The position numbers and the translations under genes were made by a program. From Dictyoglomaceae bacterium (GTDB lineage Bacteria > Dictyoglomota > Dictyoglomia > Dictyoglomales > Dictyoglomaceae): a stretch of 22,433 bases of DNA. Below the pieces are notes generated by a model. That model made no database searches. It saw nothing but the letters and a program-made list of their open reading frames with translations, and had not been told where the DNA came from. How positions within the stretch are numbered: the first letter of the stretch is position 1; each line of letters opens with the position of its first letter. The DNA lies in assembly GCA_026417425.1 (NCBI GenBank), contig JAOADF010000064.1, forward strand, positions 1 through 22,433. The letters are read 5' to 3'. Below are positions 7,903-16,514 of the stretch, one piece after another.

Positions 7903-7979
7903 GCGCCCGTAGCTCAGTAGGACAGAGCAGCGGTTTCCTAAACCGCGGGTCGGGGGTTCGATTCCCTTCGGGCGCACCA
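7903..7979 (+). tRNA. tRNA-Arg (CCT)
   Basis: A complete 77-nt cloverleaf. The acceptor stem is GCGCCCG with CGGGCGC, the D arm GCTC AGTAGGACA GAGC, the anticodon stem GCGGT with ACCGC and loop TTCCTAA (anticodon CCT at 7937-7939). The T arm carries GGTTCGATTCC with two G-T pairs at its base, and CCA is encoded at 7977-7979. It reads AGG. It lies 78 bp after tRNA-Phe; no strong promoter of its own is seen between them, so the two may share a precursor. The 125 bp from here to the ABC gene hold no other gene that I can support. Confidence 0.96.
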
Positions 7980-8104
7980 AATTTTGAATACTCGTATTTT
8001 GCCCCATGCTTCAATAAAATCCTATTTGGAGGTGATATATCTAAAAATTTTTCTTATCTCTTTATAATAATATTAATCCCTTCATTAAAAAGGAGGTTTA
8101 GGAG

Positions 8105-9217
8105 ATGGCAGATGTAAAACTTGAGAGTGTAACTAAAAGATTTGGAGACGTGGTCGCTGTCAATAATGTTAATTTAGATATTCAAGATCGAGAATTTATA
8201 GTTCTTGTCGGTCCTTCAGGATGTGGTAAAACCACAACTCTAAGAATGATTGCAGGATTGGAGGAGGTAACAGAAGGGAAGATTTATATAGGTGGAAAGC
8301 TGGTTAATGATGTACCACCAAAAGATAGAGATATTGCAATGGTATTCCAGAACTATGCTCTTTATCCTCATATGACAGTTTATGACAATATGGCTTTTGG
8401 TTTGAAACTAAGAAAGTTCCCTAAAGAAGAGATTGACAGAAGGGTAAAAGCAGCAGCTGAAATGTTAGGTATTGAAAACTTACTGAAGAGAAAACCAAAA
8501 GAATTATCTGGTGGACAGAGACAGAGAGTAGCCTTAGGTCGTGCTATTGTTCGAGAGCCAAAGGTTTTCTTAATGGACGAGCCTTTGTCAAATCTTGATG
8601 CAAAACTAAGGGTCCAAATGAGGGCAGAACTTAAGAAGTTACAGAGAAGTCTTGGAGTTACAACTATATATGTTACCCATGATCAAACCGAAGCAATGAC
8701 CATGGGAGATCGTATTGTAGTGATGAGAGATGGTATAGTGCAACAAGTGGATGAGCCTCTTACCATTTATGATAAACCTAACAATATATTTGTAGCAGGA
8801 TTTATAGGTAGTCCTCCTATGAATTTTATAGATGCACGTCTTGATGAAAATGCAAAGGTTTTAGATTTGGGAAGTATAAAATTGGGAATTCCTCAAGATA
8901 TGCAAAACTTTGTAGCAGAACATGCAAGAGATTATCTTGGAAAGAAAGTTATTCTTGGAGTAAGACCTGAACATATTTATGATGTATCTCTTATTAAAAT
9001 AGAGGAGATTATACCTGAAGATGTAGCAGAAATGAAGATTGAGGTTTTAGAACCTATGGGTACAGAGGTTTATTTATATCTTGTTGAGGGTCCAGTAAGT
9101 GCCGTTGCAAGGGTGGGATCAGAGACAAGAGCAAGAATGGGAGAGAAAATTAAAGTTATGTTTGATTTGAGAAAAATGCACTTGTTTGATCCTACGACTC
9201 AGGTGGCTATCATTTGA
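8105..9217 (+). CDS. Orphan sugar ABC-transporter ATPase (MalK/UgpC/MsmX type)
   Basis: The 370-aa ATP-binding subunit has Walker A GPSGCGKT (36-43), the Q-loop around Gln82, signature LSGGQ (134-138), Walker B VFLMDE (154-159), D-loop SNLDAKLR and His192 of the H-loop (THDQTEAM). The C-terminal third (about 235-370) is the OB/TOBE-like regulatory domain of carbohydrate-importer ATPases, with the VRPEHIYD motif. It energises import of oligosaccharides from the cytoplasmic face of the membrane. Start supported by AGGAGGT at 8091-8097. No permease or binding-protein gene is adjacent, so by analogy with MsmX it may serve several sugar importers encoded elsewhere. Its position just before two alpha-glucan-active enzymes suggests maltodextrin uptake, which is inference. 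Confidence 0.93.
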   Translation: MADVKLESVTKRFGDVVAVNNVNLDIQDREFIVLVGPSGCGKTTTLRMIAGLEEVTEGKIYIGGKLVNDVPPKDRDIAMVFQNYALYPHMTVYDNMAFGLKLRKFPKEEIDRRVKAAAEMLGIENLLKRKPKELSGGQRQRVALGRAIVREPKVFLMDEPLSNLDAKLRVQMRAELKKLQRSLGVTTIYVTHDQTEAMTMGDRIVVMRDGIVQQVDEPLTIYDKPNNIFVAGFIGSPPMNFIDARLDENAKVLDLGSIKLGIPQDMQNFVAEHARDYLGKKVILGVRPEHIYDVSLIKIEEIIPEDVAEMKIEVLEPMGTEVYLYLVEGPVSAVARVGSETRARMGEKIKVMFDLRKMHLFDPTTQVAII

Positions 9218-9246
9218 GGATATTAAGCTTCTTTTTTTAAAGTTAT

Positions 9247-9282
9247 AAAAAGAAGGGGGATTTTATAGTCCCCCTTCTTTTT
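9247..9282 (+). terminator. Strong hairpin terminator (or attenuator) between the ABC gene and GH57 genes
   Basis: A perfect 14-bp stem pairs AAAAAGAAGGGGGA (9247-9260) with TCCCCCTTCTTTTT (9269-9282) around an 8-nt loop. The terminal T-run makes it an intrinsic terminator on the plus strand, and the A-run on the left arm gives the minus strand the same form. Only 19 nt separate it from the GH57 start codon at 9302, leaving no room for a conventional downstream promoter. Confidence 0.88.
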
Positions 9283-9301
9283 AAATGTAGGAGTGATTTT
9301 T

Positions 9302-10855
9302 ATGGATAAAATATATTTCAATTTAGTTTTGCATTCTCATATCCCCTTTGTTAAAAAGGCTGGAAGATGGCCCTTTGGAGAAGAATGGTTTTTCGAAGCA
9401 ATGTTGGAAACTTATATTCCTCTCTCAATACTTTTTTATAATCTTAAAGAAAAAGAAATAGACTGGCATATAACCCTCAGTATTACGCCAGTTCTTGCGG
9501 AACAACTTTCGGATGCTTATATGCTCTATGAAGGAGAAAAGTATATTGAGGAAAAGATATTTTTAGCAGAGAAGGACTATTATGAATTTAGTAAAAAGAA
9601 TAAAAAGGAAGCTCAACTAGCAGTATTTTATAAAAATCTGTATGAAGAGATGCTAAAATATTTTAGAACTGTATTCTCAAGAAATCTTTTAAAATTTTGG
9701 GGAGAATTACAGAAAGATGGAAATTTAGAGATTTTAACGAGCTCTGCGACTCATGGGTATCTTCCCTTATTAAAAAGACCCTCTTCTATTTATGCTCAGT
9801 TATATATAGGTAAAGAAACTTATATAAAATACTTTGGGAAGCAACCCTCCGGAATCTGGCTTCCTGAATGTGCATATAAACCTGATCTTGAGAAATTTTT
9901 ATCTGATTTAAACTTTAAATATTTTTTTGTAGATACTCATGCCATATTAGGTGGAGAATCTCTAGGATATCCTGAAATAAGAGGATCAACAAAGGAAAGA
10001 TCAATTTTAGAACCATATTATGTAAGTGAAAGTGATGTAATAGTGTTTGGGAGACATGAGAGAACCAGTATGCAAGTTTGGTCTGCGGAATGGGGCTATC
10101 CTGGAGATGGGGTATATAGAGAATTTCATAAGAAGTCGGAAACTTCAGGACTTCAATATTGGAGAATTGTGTCAAAAAACATAGATCTGGGACTGAAAGA
10201 AGTATATGATCCTGAAATTGCAAGAAATAAGGCGTTAGAACATGCAAATCATTTTGTTAGTCTTTTAGAAGAAGAGGGAAAGAGAAATAAAGGAGTAATT
10301 ACTGCAATGTATGATACAGAACTCTTTGGTCATTGGTGGTTTGAGGGATTAATTTTCTTAGAAAGGGTTTATGAGTTAATCAATGAAAATAAAATTGTGA
10401 AAAGTATTACTCCAAGCGCATATCTTAATTCTTTCAATCCAAAGAAAAAGATAGATCTTCCTGAATCTTCTTGGGGAAAAGGGGGAAAACACGAAGTTTG
10501 GCTAAATAGAGATACTGAGGAGCTTTGGCAAAAAATATACTCTGTAGAAGATATTATGGAAGAATTATCTGAAGAGAAAATAGATTCTTTATGGAAAGAA
10601 AAGGTTCTAAAACAGATGGCAAGAGAAAAATTACTTTTAGAGAGTAGTGATTGGCCTTTTTTAATCAGTACTTACCAAGCTCGAGATTATGGGTATAAAA
10701 GATTTTATCAACATTTTGAGAACTTCCAAAAACTTTATAATTTTTTAAAAATAAAAGAGCCAAGGATAGAAGATTTTGAAATGTTGAAAAAAATGGAAGA
10801 AGTAGATTCTTTATTTCCTAATATTGATTATAAAGTATTTCGGAGGAAAAATTAA
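9302..10855 (+). CDS. GH57 1,4-alpha-glucan branching enzyme type
   Basis: A 517-aa cytoplasmic GH57 enzyme resembling the short branching enzymes, such as Thermotoga AmyC. The N-terminal (beta/alpha)7-barrel begins LVLHSHIPFVKKAGRWPFGE. The expected nucleophile is Glu189 in WLPECAY, and the general acid/base Asp338 is in AMYDTELFGHWWFEG. The C-terminal helical part carries the conserved WPFLISTYQARDYGYKRF segment of the DUF1957 region, which helps shape the branching site. The reaction would create alpha-1,6 branches in amylose or glycogen. The ATG at 9302 has TAGGAG at 9288-9293; an in-frame GTG at 9293 would sit inside that site and is rejected. The stop overlaps the next start as TAATG, so the two GH57 proteins are translationally coupled. 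Alpha-amylase annotation in databases is possible but less likely. Confidence 0.87.
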   Translation: MDKIYFNLVLHSHIPFVKKAGRWPFGEEWFFEAMLETYIPLSILFYNLKEKEIDWHITLSITPVLAEQLSDAYMLYEGEKYIEEKIFLAEKDYYEFSKKNKKEAQLAVFYKNLYEEMLKYFRTVFSRNLLKFWGELQKDGNLEILTSSATHGYLPLLKRPSSIYAQLYIGKETYIKYFGKQPSGIWLPECAYKPDLEKFLSDLNFKYFFVDTHAILGGESLGYPEIRGSTKERSILEPYYVSESDVIVFGRHERTSMQVWSAEWGYPGDGVYREFHKKSETSGLQYWRIVSKNIDLGLKEVYDPEIARNKALEHANHFVSLLEEEGKRNKGVITAMYDTELFGHWWFEGLIFLERVYELINENKIVKSITPSAYLNSFNPKKKIDLPESSWGKGGKHEVWLNRDTEELWQKIYSVEDIMEELSEEKIDSLWKEKVLKQMAREKLLLESSDWPFLISTYQARDYGYKRFYQHFENFQKLYNFLKIKEPRIEDFEMLKKMEEVDSLFPNIDYKVFRRKN

Positions 10856-12969
10856 TGAAAGATAAAATCTTTTTTATTCTAGGATTTCATAATCATCAAC
10901 CTATAGGGAATTTTGATTTTATAATTGAAAAAGCTTATAATCTGGCGTACAAACCTCTTATAGAATATTTCTTGAAAAATCCAGATTTCTCCTTTAGTGT
11001 TCATTTTTCAGGTTTTCTTCTTCAGTGGCTTGAAGATAAACATCCTGAATATTTTAAAAATTTAAAAATACTTTCAGAAAGAGGACAGATGGAAATTTTT
11101 TCTGGTGGATTTTACGAACCTATATTATCAATAATTCCTGATGAGGATAAGATATCACAAATAAGAAAACTAAATAAATATATTTGGAATAAATTTGGAC
11201 AAAAACCTAAGGGAATGTGGCTTGCAGAAAGGGTTTGGGAGCCTCATCTTGTTAAATTTTTAGCTGAAGCTGAGATTGAATATACTGTGGTTGATGATAC
11301 CCATTTTCTTTTTACAGGATTAAACCCTGAAAAACTTTTTAATTATTTTATTATGGAGGAGCAGGGATATACAATTAAGGTTTTTCCAATTAGCATGAAG
11401 CTTAGATATCTTGTTCCCTTTCATGAACCTCAGGAGACTATTGAATATTTAAAAAATTGCTTAAGAGAAGAAATAAATATCCTAGTTTTGTTTGATGATG
11501 GAGAGAAATTTGGACTTTGGCCTGATACTTACAAGACGGTTTATGAAAAGAATTGGTTAGAAAGATTTTGGAATACTCTAAAGGAAAATTCTTCTTGGAT
11601 AAAGGTGGTAAATTTTAAAAATTGTATTAAAAATATTTCTCCTGCTGGAAGAATATATTTACCAACTGCTTCCTATAGAGAGATGATGGAATGGGCACTT
11701 TATCCTTCTGCTCAAAAAGACTTAGAAGATTTAACCAATGAAATTAAAAAGGAAGGAAAATGGGAAAAATATTCTCCTTTTATCAAAGGAGGATTCTGGA
11801 GAAACTTTTTGGCAAAGTATTCCGAAGCAAATCATATTCATAAGAGGATGTTGTATGTGAGAGAAAAAATAAAGAACCTATCAACAAAAAGTAAATATAA
11901 GAATCTTGCTTTAGAGGAAATATGGAAAGCTCAAGCTAATGATGCTTATTGGCATGGTATTTTTGGTGGTCTTTATCTTCCTCATTTAAGATCGACAGTT
12001 TATTCCCATATAATTAAAGCGGAAAATTATTTAGATAAGATAAAAAGGGAAAATAATGTGATCCTTAAATCTTATGATTTTGATTGTGATGGGAAAGAAG
12101 AGATAATTGTGGAATCAAAGAATTTTAATTTATATTTTTCGCCTTATCTTGGTGCTGGGCTTTTGGAATGGGATTTTAAGCCTCTAAATTTCAATCTTAC
12201 TGATATATTAACAAGAAGAGAAGAGGCTTATCACGAAAAACTTCTCTCTATAAAGGAAAGTGCAGGAGAAGGTAAAACCATTCATGAAAGATGGGCAGTT
12301 AAGGAAAAGGGCTTAGAAAGGATCCTTTTTTATGATAGACATAGAAGATTTTCCTTTAAAGAATACTTTTTTAAAGAACTTCCATCTATAGAGGAGTTTT
12401 GGAGAGGTAAGGATAGTCCTTGGTTTGACTCCTTAGATTTCTCCTTTAACTGGAATAATAGAAGAACAAAAAATTATCTTTTGTTAGTTTTTACTGGTAA
12501 AAATGATTTTGTTAAATTAGAGAAGGAGTTTATTATATATAAAGATAGAACAGAACTCGATGTAATATATAAAATAGAAAATATCTCGTGGGAAGAAATT
12601 TCCTTAGTTTTTGGATGGGAAATTCTTTTTAATTTTTTAGCTCCAGAACATGACGATTATTATTTCTATATTCCTAATCTTTCTTGGAAGTCTTTTCTTA
12701 GGTCCACAGGGATAGAAGAGATCGATAGTTGGGGAATAAAAACTCCTTTTATTGATTTAACTTGTAAACTTAGCGAAAGGATAAAGTGGTTTAGATATCC
12801 CATGGAGACTATATCTTTATCTGAAGAGGGTTTCGAAAGAGTATACCAAGGGAGTGCTCTTCTACATTTCTATAATATAGCTCTTAGACCTAAGGAAAAT
12901 TGGAATACAAAAATAACTTTTTATATAGATATAACTTCTAATTTTAAGATTTCTAATAATCTACTATGA
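10855..12969 (+). CDS. amyA: GH57 AmyA-like alpha-amylase / 4-alpha-glucanotransferase
   Basis: The 704-aa product matches the architecture of Dictyoglomus AmyA and archaeal 4-alpha-glucanotransferases. A GH57 catalytic barrel (about 1-290, opening LGFHNHQPIGNFD) is followed by a helical middle domain (DUF1925, about 295-390) and a C-terminal beta-sandwich (DUF1926, about 405-690). The nucleophile is Glu125 in MWLAERVWEP; the acid/base is one of Asp214/Asp215 in FDDGEKFGLWPDTY. Other family blocks include YLPTASYREMMEW, GGFWRNFLAKY and NDAYWHGIFGGLYLPHLR. It would shuffle alpha-1,4-glucan segments, with hydrolysis as a side activity. The start has GGAGG at 10842-10846 and overlaps the previous stop by one base. 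The last residues are read through the 3' end of the convergent phosphatase gene, a 49-bp overlap. Gene symbol by resemblance; it could be a paralogue. Confidence 0.88.
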   Translation: MKDKIFFILGFHNHQPIGNFDFIIEKAYNLAYKPLIEYFLKNPDFSFSVHFSGFLLQWLEDKHPEYFKNLKILSERGQMEIFSGGFYEPILSIIPDEDKISQIRKLNKYIWNKFGQKPKGMWLAERVWEPHLVKFLAEAEIEYTVVDDTHFLFTGLNPEKLFNYFIMEEQGYTIKVFPISMKLRYLVPFHEPQETIEYLKNCLREEINILVLFDDGEKFGLWPDTYKTVYEKNWLERFWNTLKENSSWIKVVNFKNCIKNISPAGRIYLPTASYREMMEWALYPSAQKDLEDLTNEIKKEGKWEKYSPFIKGGFWRNFLAKYSEANHIHKRMLYVREKIKNLSTKSKYKNLALEEIWKAQANDAYWHGIFGGLYLPHLRSTVYSHIIKAENYLDKIKRENNVILKSYDFDCDGKEEIIVESKNFNLYFSPYLGAGLLEWDFKPLNFNLTDILTRREEAYHEKLLSIKESAGEGKTIHERWAVKEKGLERILFYDRHRRFSFKEYFFKELPSIEEFWRGKDSPWFDSLDFSFNWNNRRTKNYLLLVFTGKNDFVKLEKEFIIYKDRTELDVIYKIENISWEEISLVFGWEILFNFLAPEHDDYYFYIPNLSWKSFLRSTGIEEIDSWGIKTPFIDLTCKLSERIKWFRYPMETISLSEEGFERVYQGSALLHFYNIALRPKENWNTKITFYIDITSNFKISNNLL

Positions 12970-13703
12970 ATTAATCCATTTGAAGCAACAATACTTGTCT
13001 CTTTAAAAGGAACAATATTGTTATTAAAATCTGTCACCTTTCCTCCTGCCTCTTCTACAAGAAGTAATCCTGCAGAAAAATCCCATGGATTCAGTCTTTT
13101 ACTCCAATATCCATCAAGTCTTCCACAGGAGACATAAGCTAATTCTAATGCTGCAGAGCCTATTCTTCTTATACCATGACTTCTTCTGGAAAGATTTATA
13201 AAGGAAATAAAATTTTTTTCATCCATAGTTAATTCATAAGGAAGACCAAAAGCTAAAAGAGAATCTTTAAGATCCTTTACTTCAGAAACTTTTATTCTTT
13301 CTCTATTTAAGAAAGCTCCCTTTCCCTTTATAGCAGAAAAAAGTTCCTCTCTAATAGGATCATAAATTATTCCTAAAATAATATTATTCTCTCTTTTTAA
13401 AGCGATACTTATTGAAAAATAAGGATTGTTATGAGCATAATTTGTTGTTCCATCTAAAGGATCTATTATCCATTGATAATTAGATTCTTTTTTTATATCT
13501 CCCTTTTCTTCAGATAATATTGAATGATTAGGAAAATTTTTACTGATTAGCTCAATGATCTTTTCTTCAGAAAGTCGATCTCCTTTGGTTATAAGATTAG
13601 AAATACTCTTCAATTTTATATCCTTTTCTTCATAGAAATATTTTAGAAGGATCTTACCAGCTTCTTTTACAATATTTTCTGCAATATTTAAAATTTCCTT
13701 CAT
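12921..13703 (-). CDS. Inositol-1-monophosphatase family protein
   Basis: A 260-aa metal-dependent sugar-phosphate phosphatase of the IMPase/FBPase superfamily. The metal ligands are in place: Glu65 in ILSEEKG, Asp81 and Asp84 in IDPLDGTTNYAH, and Asp208 in NPWDFSAG, followed by the usual EEAGGKVTDF. Thermophile members often hydrolyse both inositol-1-phosphate and fructose-1,6-bisphosphate, so the substrate cannot be fixed from sequence. The ATG at 13703 is preceded by GAGGT eight bases upstream and by a TGATATAAT promoter box at 13740-13732. It is transcribed divergently from clpC and converges on, and overlaps, the AmyA-like gene. No terminator is visible at its 3' end. Confidence 0.9.
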   Translation of the reverse strand: MKEILNIAENIVKEAGKILLKYFYEEKDIKLKSISNLITKGDRLSEEKIIELISKNFPNHSILSEEKGDIKKESNYQWIIDPLDGTTNYAHNNPYFSISIALKRENNIILGIIYDPIREELFSAIKGKGAFLNRERIKVSEVKDLKDSLLAFGLPYELTMDEKNFISFINLSRRSHGIRRIGSAALELAYVSCGRLDGYWSKRLNPWDFSAGLLLVEEAGGKVTDFNNNIVPFKETSIVASNGLIHSRLLEILKLEVISI

Positions 13704-13731
13704 TATTTTCTACCTCATTTTTTGAATTAAG

Positions 13732-13740
13732 ATTATATCA
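13732..13740 (-). promoter_or_regulatory. Extended -10 promoter of the IMPase-family gene
   Basis: On the minus strand the sequence reads TGATATAAT, that is TGN plus perfect TATAAT (13737-13732). The hexamer 17 bp further upstream (TTTTAA) is a poor -35 box. The start of transcription would be near 13725, about 20 nt before the ATG at 13703. Confidence 0.6.
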
Positions 13741-13770
13741 TATGAGGTTAAATATTAAAATAATTTTTTA

Positions 13771-13779
13771 TGTTATAAT
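13771..13779 (+). promoter_or_regulatory. Extended -10 promoter of the clpC-like operon
   Basis: TGTTATAAT at 13771-13779 with no good -35 box; transcription would begin near 13786, about 23 nt before ATG 13809. I looked for a CtsR heptad repeat or a CIRCE element around it and found neither. Confidence 0.65.
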
Positions 13780-13808
13780 TAATTCTATAAAGAATGGGAG
13801 GTGAAAAA

Positions 13809-16499
13809 ATGTCAAAGAAGATATGTGATAAATGTGGGCAAAGACTCGCAACAATTAGAGTATCTATAATAAAAAGTGGAAGAAAACAAACTCTAGATCT
13901 ATGCGAGGTTTGTTATGCTAAATATAAACAAAAAGAGAAAAGTTTTTCTCCCTTGGAATCTCTGTTCTGGGGAGATTTTTTTAAAGACTTTTTTGGAGAA
14001 GAATTTGAGCCCTTTGAAAGAGAAAAATTTGATCGAGAAGCTATAGATCTTTCTCTATATCTTAGTGATAGTGCAAAGGAGTATCTTCAAAAAGCAGGAA
14101 GAAAGGCTGTTGATTTTGGAAAATCAGAAGTAGATACTGAGCATCTTTTATATGCATTAACTGAAAATGAGATCATTCAAGAAATTTTAAGACATTTTAA
14201 TATAACACCTCAAGATTTAAAGGGATATATAGAATATAATGCTCCTAAAGGGAATTTTAAGGCTCCTCAAGGAGAAACTATTGAAATGGAGGTTTCTCCT
14301 CGTTTAAAAAGTGCTTTAGAGAGAGCTTTTTGGGCATCTCGAGATTTAGGACATAATTATGTTGGTCCAGAACATTTATTAATTGGTCTTTCTGAGGAGC
14401 CTGATGGTTTTGCATTCGATATTTTAAGAAAATTTGGATTAACATCTCAAGATATAAGAAGAGCAGTAGTTGATGTAGTAGGTAAAGGAAAAGAAGAAGT
14501 AAGAACGAGATCCTCTATGATGACTCCAAACCTCGATAGATATTCAAGGGATTTAACAGAACTTGCAAGACAAGGCAAATTAGATCCTGTAATTGGTAGG
14601 GCAAAAGAGATTGAGACGATAATAGAGATTTTAGCAAGGAGAAAGAAAAATAATCCAGTTCTTATAGGAGAACCAGGAGTGGGAAAGACTGCGATAGTTG
14701 AAGGTTTAGCTCAAAGGATTGTTAAAGGCGAAGTTCCTGAAGTTCTAAGAAATAAAAGGTTAATAGAGTTAAATGTAAATTCCTTAATATCAGGAACAAA
14801 ATATAGAGGTGAATTTGAGGAAAGAGTTAAAAATATATTGGATGAAATTGTTGCAAATCAGGATAGATTAATAGTATTTATTGATGAGATACATAATATT
14901 GTAGGAGCAGGATCAGCAGGAGAAAGTTCCATGGATCTTGCTAATGTCTTTAAACCTGCCTTAGCAAGAGGAGAACTTCATCTTATAGGTGCTACAACTC
15001 TTAATGAATATCAGAAGTATATAGAAAAGGATGCTGCTTTAGAAAGAAGATTTCAACCTGTTTTTATTTCAGAGCCTACCGTGGAACAAACTATTAACAT
15101 ATTGAGGGGATTAAGGGATAGATTTGAAGCTCATCATAAAGTTAAAATTAGTGATGATGCTCTAATTGCAGCTGCAGTTCTCTCTGATAGATACATTACT
15201 AATAGGTATCTCCCTGATAAAGCCATAGATCTTATTGATCAGGCATGTGCTAAGGTCCGTATTAATCTTACTTCTCGTCCTTCAGAAATTCATGAGATGG
15301 AGTCAAAATTAAAACAATTGAAAAGAGAACAAGAATATGCTACATCAAGAAAACAATTCGATAAGGCAAAGGAATTAGAAGAACAGATTAAAAATCTAGA
15401 AGAAGAATTGAGAAGTGCAGAGGATAATTGGAAGAAAATGGTTGCATCAGAATCTGCAGAAGTCAAAGCAAAACATATTGCAGAAATAATTTCTACTCTA
15501 ACAGGAATTCCTGTCTCGGAATTATCTACTGATGAAAAAGAGAGGTTATTAAAGTTAGAAGAAAAACTTCATGAAAGAATCGTTGCTCAAGAAGAAGCGG
15601 TAAAAGCTGTTGCAAATGCAATAAGATTATCAAGAGCAGGATTGAGAGAAGCAAATCGTCCCATTGCTACTTTCCTATTTTTAGGTCCCACAGGAGTTGG
15701 AAAGACAGAATTAGCGAAAGCTCTTGCTTGGGCCATATTCGGAGATGAAGATGCTATTATCAGAATTGATATGAGTGAATATATGGAAAGACACACTGTT
15801 TCAAGACTAATTGGTGCTCCTCCAGGATATGTGGGATATGAAGAGGGTGGACAATTAACAGAAAGGGTAAGAAGAAGACCATATAGTGTTATTTTATTAG
15901 ATGAAATTGAGAAAGCTCATCCTGATGTTCATAATATTTTACTGCAAGTATTTGATGAAGGAAGGCTTACTGATGGGAAGGGAAGAACTGTAGATTTTTC
16001 AAATACAATAATTATAGCAACAAGTAATATTGGATCTGATATAATTCAATATAATCTTACTGCTCCTGAAAAGGAAAAATTAACTTATGAACAGTTAAAA
16101 GAAAAACTGATGATTCTTTTGAGGAAATATTTTAGACCAGAATTTTTAAATAGAATTGATGAAATTATAGTATTTCATGCTTTAACTCAGGAACATATTA
16201 AAGAAATTGTAAAATTACAATTAGAAAGAGTAAGAGAAATAGCAAGGGGACAAGGAATTGAATTAGATTTTGATGATTCTCTTATTTCATATCTTGCTAA
16301 AGTTGGATATCAAACAGAATTTGGTGCAAGAGAGCTTAAAAGAAAAATAAGAAGCGAATTAGAGACAAAGCTTGCGGAAGCAATGTTAAAAGGTGAGATG
16401 TCTGAAGGCGATAAAATTTTCGTAATCTATGACGAGAATGAGAGGCGGGTAAGATTTGAGAAAATTAAAGAAGAGGAAGAGATAAAAACTAAATCTTAG
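13809..16499 (+). CDS. clpC: Zinc-finger Clp/Hsp100 ATPase (ClpC/ClpE-like)
   Basis: An 896-aa AAA+ unfoldase. Order of parts: an N-terminal four-Cys zinc finger (Cys6, Cys9, Cys32, Cys35) like those of ClpE and McsA; two Clp-N repeats (about 80-225); AAA-1 with GEPGVGKT (287-294) and the FIDE Walker B; a short coiled-coil M domain with a UVR motif (about 495-550); AAA-2 with GPTGVGKT (626-633), LLDEIEKAHPDV and the sensor region RPEFLNRIDE. The segment between TSNIGSD and RPEFLN (about 741-778), where ClpC and ClpE carry a VGF tripeptide for docking to ClpP, contains no such tripeptide and reads like ClpB. It therefore may act as a disaggregase rather than with ClpP. Start ATG 13809 follows GGGAGGTGA (13796-13804); ATG 13794 would place this ribosome binding site inside the gene. 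First gene of a run with the next two. Confidence 0.88.
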   Translation: MSKKICDKCGQRLATIRVSIIKSGRKQTLDLCEVCYAKYKQKEKSFSPLESLFWGDFFKDFFGEEFEPFEREKFDREAIDLSLYLSDSAKEYLQKAGRKAVDFGKSEVDTEHLLYALTENEIIQEILRHFNITPQDLKGYIEYNAPKGNFKAPQGETIEMEVSPRLKSALERAFWASRDLGHNYVGPEHLLIGLSEEPDGFAFDILRKFGLTSQDIRRAVVDVVGKGKEEVRTRSSMMTPNLDRYSRDLTELARQGKLDPVIGRAKEIETIIEILARRKKNNPVLIGEPGVGKTAIVEGLAQRIVKGEVPEVLRNKRLIELNVNSLISGTKYRGEFEERVKNILDEIVANQDRLIVFIDEIHNIVGAGSAGESSMDLANVFKPALARGELHLIGATTLNEYQKYIEKDAALERRFQPVFISEPTVEQTINILRGLRDRFEAHHKVKISDDALIAAAVLSDRYITNRYLPDKAIDLIDQACAKVRINLTSRPSEIHEMESKLKQLKREQEYATSRKQFDKAKELEEQIKNLEEELRSAEDNWKKMVASESAEVKAKHIAEIISTLTGIPVSELSTDEKERLLKLEEKLHERIVAQEEAVKAVANAIRLSRAGLREANRPIATFLFLGPTGVGKTELAKALAWAIFGDEDAIIRIDMSEYMERHTVSRLIGAPPGYVGYEEGGQLTERVRRRPYSVILLDEIEKAHPDVHNILLQVFDEGRLTDGKGRTVDFSNTIIIATSNIGSDIIQYNLTAPEKEKLTYEQLKEKLMILLRKYFRPEFLNRIDEIIVFHALTQEHIKEIVKLQLERVREIARGQGIELDFDDSLISYLAKVGYQTEFGARELKRKIRSELETKLAEAMLKGEMSEGDKIFVIYDENERRVRFEKIKEEEEIKTKS

Positions 16500-16514
16500 A
16501 GGGGAGGAGTTGAA

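Noticed and set aside
8028..8036. Perfect Shine-Dalgarno-like GGAGGTGAT between tRNA-Arg and the ABC gene
   Set aside because: No usable start codon follows at the right distance; the overlapping GTG frame has only 11 codons. Probably chance or a remnant.
7707..8117. A 136-codon plus-strand open frame, and an 84-codon minus-strand one, across the two tRNA genes
   Set aside because: Both run through complete tRNA cloverleafs; the translated pieces are the familiar artefact sequences from tRNA DNA.
9915..10247. Minus-strand 110-codon frame inside the first GH57 gene
   Set aside because: Shadow of a strongly supported gene; low-complexity Leu/His-rich translation.
13704..13808. CtsR or CIRCE heat-shock operator upstream of clpC
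   Set aside because: GAGGTTAAATATTAAA only loosely resembles a CtsR half-site, with no proper direct repeat and no CIRCE inverted repeat.
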